A stretch of 64,000 nt of DNA, taken from positions 797,626 through 861,625 of the forward strand of contig NZ_SPQQ01000001.1 of the NCBI RefSeq assembly GCF_004766045.1. The letters are read 5' to 3'. The position numbers were made by a program, and so were the translations under genes. Positions within the stretch are counted from its first letter, which is position 1. Every line of letters begins with the position of its first letter. The notes under the pieces were generated by a model that was not told the DNA's origin, searched no databases, and saw nothing but the letters and a program-made list of their open reading frames with translations. Positions 61,302-64,000 of the stretch are shown here, one piece after another. Source of the DNA: Desulfosporosinus fructosivorans (GTDB lineage Bacteria; Bacillota; Desulfitobacteriia; Desulfitobacteriales; Desulfitobacteriaceae).

Positions 61302-62405
61302 ATGAATATTAATGAAACAGAAGAACTTATTTTAAACATGGGCCCCCAGCACCCGAGTATGCACGGTTTATTCCGCATGGTGGTTCATCTAGAGGGCGAA
61401 ACTGTCACCAAAATCATACCAAAAATAGGTTATCTCCATCGGGGAATGGAAAAATTGGCGGAAAGCCGAACCTATACCCAGTTTATCCCTTATACGGATC
61501 GCCTGGATTACCTTGCATCGCCGCACAACAACTGGGCCTACGTCCAAACTGTAGAAAAGCTAATGGGGGTAGAAATCCCTGAACGGGCAGAATATCTCCG
61601 GGTTATCTTTGGTGAACTTGCTCGGATTGCTAGCCACCAGGTTATGATCGCCAGCACAGCTCTCGATATGGCGGGGTGGTCTGCTTGGTCTTATGCGTTC
61701 CGAGATCGGGAACGGATCTGTGATATGTATGAGATGACCGCAGGAAGCCGCTTGACAGTAAACATTATGAGAATAGGAGGAATGAGTGCAGAGCCACCGG
61801 AAGAATTTTGGCCTGCTCTAAAATCGTTCCTCGATGATACTCCTGAAATGCTTGAAGAATACTACGGCATCTTTTTCGGAAATGAGATTGCTCAGGGCCG
61901 TTTGAAAAATGTCGGTATCTTATCGAAGGAACTTGCTGAAAACCTCTCGATTACCGGTCCGGTATTACGGGCCTCTGGCGTTGACTACGACGTGCGTAAA
62001 GCAGAACCGTACAGTATTTACGATCGATTTGATTTCAACGTTCCAGTTCGAACGGGGTGCGACAGCTATGACCGTACTCTAATTCGCATGGATGAAATTG
62101 TGGAAAGTATCAAAATCATTAAGCAAGCGGTGCGTGATATCCCAGAAGGTCCGATTATGGCCAAAGTACCGAAGGTTATTAAACCTCCGGTTGGTGAAGT
62201 TTATCATCGTGTGGAGAATCCCAAAGGGGAACTCGGATTTTATATTGTCAGCGATGGAACCACCAAACCAGCAAGAGTGCGTATCCGACCAGCGACATTT
62301 ATCAACCTACAAATGCTTCCAATTGTAGCTTTAGGTTGGAAAATCCAAGACGTTGTCGCAATCTTTGCGACCTTAGATGCGGTATTGGGTGAAGTCGACA
62401 AATAG
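61302..62405 (+). CDS. nuoD: NADH-quinone oxidoreductase subunit D
   Basis: A 367-residue 49-kDa homologue forming the quinone site. Motifs are NMGPQHPSMHGLFR, EIGYLHRG-like PKIGYLHRGMEK and the C-terminal DVVAIFATLDAVLGEVDK. ATG follows AGGGGGAAA. It is followed by nuoH; nuoE, nuoF and nuoG, the NADH module, are missing. Confidence 0.95.
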   Translation: MNINETEELILNMGPQHPSMHGLFRMVVHLEGETVTKIIPKIGYLHRGMEKLAESRTYTQFIPYTDRLDYLASPHNNWAYVQTVEKLMGVEIPERAEYLRVIFGELARIASHQVMIASTALDMAGWSAWSYAFRDRERICDMYEMTAGSRLTVNIMRIGGMSAEPPEEFWPALKSFLDDTPEMLEEYYGIFFGNEIAQGRLKNVGILSKELAENLSITGPVLRASGVDYDVRKAEPYSIYDRFDFNVPVRTGCDSYDRTLIRMDEIVESIKIIKQAVRDIPEGPIMAKVPKVIKPPVGEVYHRVENPKGELGFYIVSDGTTKPARVRIRPATFINLQMLPIVALGWKIQDVVAIFATLDAVLGEVDK

Positions 62406-62430
62406 TAAATTCCAATGAGGGGAGAATAAG

Positions 62431-63498
62431 ATGGAGACTATTAATAATCTGTTGCAGACTTTAGATAATCTGTTTTTGATTATTGCGTATGCCATCCGTA
62501 GTCTTTTTGCGGATCCCCACTCGGTTTGGGCTAATTTAACCATGGATATCATTAATTTTATTATCGTGGTTATCATTGTTGTCCTGGCTGCTTTGATCTT
62601 GATTTTGCTTGAACGTAAAATTGCAGGTTGGACTTCACAGAGGACAGGCCCCAATCGTCTTGGTCCGCGCGGATGGTTTCAGACAATAGCAGATGCCTTA
62701 AAACTTATGGGGAAAGAAGATGTTACTCCAGCCGGTGCTGATAAATTTATCTTTAAAATTGCACCAATGATTATCTTCTCTCTACCAATGATGACGTTAG
62801 CGGTCATACCGTATGGAAATGGCATGGCACCCATTGATCTCGATTTAGGTATTTTTTACTTTGTAGCTATCTCCTCTATTTCAACACTGGCTTTTCTTAT
62901 GGCTGGATGGGGCTCAAATAATAAGTACTCGTTACTTGGAGCAATGCGGGCTGTTGCCCAAATGGTCAGTTACGAAATTCCTTTGCTCTTTTCTTTGCTT
63001 GGAGTGGTCATGATCACTCAGTCCTTTAATTTAGGTGTCATTGTTGAGTCACAACCGAACATTCCCTTTATTGTTCTTCAACCTCTGGCGTTTGGGATCT
63101 TCATGATTGCTGGTTTGGCGGAGCTCAACCGCGCGCCGTTTGACCTGGTTGAAGCGGATCAGGAAGTTGTTGCTGGACCGTTTACTGAGTATACGGGACT
63201 CCGCTGGGGATTGTTTTTCCTTGGTGAATACGGAAACATGACGGCTATGGCCGCACTTGGGGCAACCGTGTTTTTAGGTGGTTGGCAAGGGCCAGGGTTC
63301 TTACCTGGTTATGTTTGGTTATTTATGAAAATCGGAATTCTCATCTTCTTTATGATGTGGGTTCGTTGGACCTTTCCAAGAATTCGTATTGATCATTTAA
63401 TGCACTTGGCGTGGAAAGTGTTATTACCACTTTCAATTTTAAACATTTTGTTAACGGGTCTGGGAATATACATTTACCGACTCGTGATAGGGGGGTGA
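62431..63498 (+). CDS. nuoH: NADH-quinone oxidoreductase subunit H
   Basis: A 355-residue membrane subunit with about eight helices connecting the Q site to the proton channels. It has [20 protein letters not shown] and the conserved loop [25 protein letters not shown] segments ([13 protein letters not shown]). The ATG has GGGGAGAA upstream, 25 bp after nuoD. Confidence 0.95.
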   Translation: METINNLLQTLDNLFLIIAYAIRSLFADPHSVWANLTMDIINFIIVVIIVVLAALILILLERKIAGWTSQRTGPNRLGPRGWFQTIADALKLMGKEDVTPAGADKFIFKIAPMIIFSLPMMTLAVIPYGNGMAPIDLDLGIFYFVAISSISTLAFLMAGWGSNNKYSLLGAMRAVAQMVSYEIPLLFSLLGVVMITQSFNLGVIVESQPNIPFIVLQPLAFGIFMIAGLAELNRAPFDLVEADQEVVAGPFTEYTGLRWGLFFLGEYGNMTAMAALGATVFLGGWQGPGFLPGYVWLFMKIGILIFFMMWVRWTFPRIRIDHLMHLAWKVLLPLSILNILLTGLGIYIYRLVIGG

Positions 63499-63502
63499 CA
63501 CA

Positions 63503-63904
63503 GTGTTTGGTAAAGGTCTACTACAGGGTCTAGGCATCACGTTCAAACGCATGGTCGGTCCTAATATCACCGAGTTTTACCCAGAGGAGAAGCCGAATCT
63601 TCCGACTCGGGTGCGTAGTTCTATGGGACTTCAACGGGACAAGTGTATTTCTTGCAACATGTGTGCGATGGCCTGTCCTAATACGGTCATAAAATTAACC
63701 AGTGAAAAAGATGAAAACAACAAAAAGAAGCTCACTAGCTACCAAATGGACGTTGGACGTTGCTTATTCTGTGGTTTGTGCGTGGAAGCATGTCCGACCA
63801 AGGCTCTGACAGTGACTCAGGATTACGAAAATGCAATCTTTGAACCCGAAGACATGAAATGGGATATGCTTAAACGAGCTGAGCAAAAAGGAAAGGTGGG
63901 GTAA
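63503..63904 (+). CDS. nuoI: NADH-quinone oxidoreductase subunit I
   Basis: A 133-residue ferredoxin-like subunit with two [4Fe-4S] motifs, CISCNMCAMACP and CLFCGLCVEACP. GTG start, with GGGGGGTG upstream and 4 bp after nuoH. In enzymes without NuoEFG this subunit is a likely entry region for a ferredoxin-type donor. Confidence 0.94.
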   Translation: MFGKGLLQGLGITFKRMVGPNITEFYPEEKPNLPTRVRSSMGLQRDKCISCNMCAMACPNTVIKLTSEKDENNKKKLTSYQMDVGRCLFCGLCVEACPTKALTVTQDYENAIFEPEDMKWDMLKRAEQKGKVG

Positions 63905-63906
63905 GT

Positions 63907-64000
63907 GTGAGCACAGTAGTTTTCTTCATTTTTGCAATCTTGGCGATTGCAGCAGCCTGGGGTGTTGTCACCTCGAAGAATATTATGCATAGCGCGCTCT
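63907..64000 (+). CDS. nuoJ: NADH-quinone oxidoreductase subunit J (5' part)
   Basis: The frame from GTG 63907 runs to the right edge and gives 31 residues (STVVFFIFAILAIAAAW..., then NIMHSAL), the first helix and NIMHSAL motif of NuoJ. Ribosome site GGTGGGG lies upstream. The gene continues outside the window. Confidence 0.85.
   Translation, partial: MSTVVFFIFAILAIAAAWGVVTSKNIMHSAL

Overview
The window looks like chromosomal core of an anaerobic, endospore-forming Firmicute of the Clostridia, most like the Peptococcaceae (Desulfosporosinus/Desulfitobacterium type). The genus is an impression from gene order and style; no search was run. Supporting signs are the germination protease gene gpr, a small acid-soluble spore protein gene, the sporulation membrane protein gene ylbJ, a FapR-type fatty-acid operon, the Firmicute order smc-ftsY ... 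ylxM-ffh-rpsP-khpA-rimM-trmD-rplS-lepB-rbgA-rnhB, and a nuo operon that goes from nuoD straight to nuoH. Strong AGGAGG-type ribosome sites and many GTG/TTG starts fit this. No tRNA, rRNA, CRISPR array, prophage or intact insertion sequence was seen.

Layout. 1-1720: end of an unidentified gene, then uraA on the minus strand behind a PyrR-type attenuator. 1846-9732: priA, def, fmt, a membrane zinc peptidase, rsmB and rlmN (replication restart, N-terminal processing, RNA methylation). 9739-18495: a long, tightly overlapped cluster of two FHA proteins, a PP2C phosphatase, a SEDS glycosyltransferase, a class B PBP, a PASTA kinase, rsgA, rpe and thiN, whose first six genes resemble the actinobacterial pknB cluster. 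18971-26635: hslO, rpmB (minus), an Asp23-like gene, fakA, sdaAB-sdaAA and recG. 26709-31465: a solitary AAA ATPase, a truncated spore protein gene, gpr (minus), rsmD, a coiled-coil protein and ylbJ (minus). 31550-43538: a patatin-like protein, ackA, the DUF177 gene, rpmF and the fatty-acid cluster fapR-plsX-fabH-fabK-fabD-fabG-acpP-(second FabK-like)-fabF, then rnc. 43531-53831: smc, ftsY, a methylthioadenosine salvage trio (mtnP, mtnA, mtaD), ylxM and ffh. 53950-59815: ribosomal proteins and RNA-modification genes. 59938-64000: nuoABCDHI and the start of nuoJ.

The genes are conventional; the unusual content is between them. Three intergenic regions (about 4797-5215, 18500-18870 and 47130-47625) carry large composite elements. 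The first two have tandem 80-99 bp units followed by an inverted unit, so a long imperfect stem-loop can form, and then a run of short direct repeats. They share loop and edge sequences while their stem sequences differ but remain self-complementary. The third has a similar long hairpin and a duplicated downstream block. A second, unrelated intergenic family occurs at 8418-8645, 22478-22535 and 57148-57395. Other points of note are an apparent CTG start for mtnP, a spore protein gene that stops after its protease-site motif, a good candidate FapR operator on the fapR promoter, and a terminator-like hairpin inside the gpr leader.
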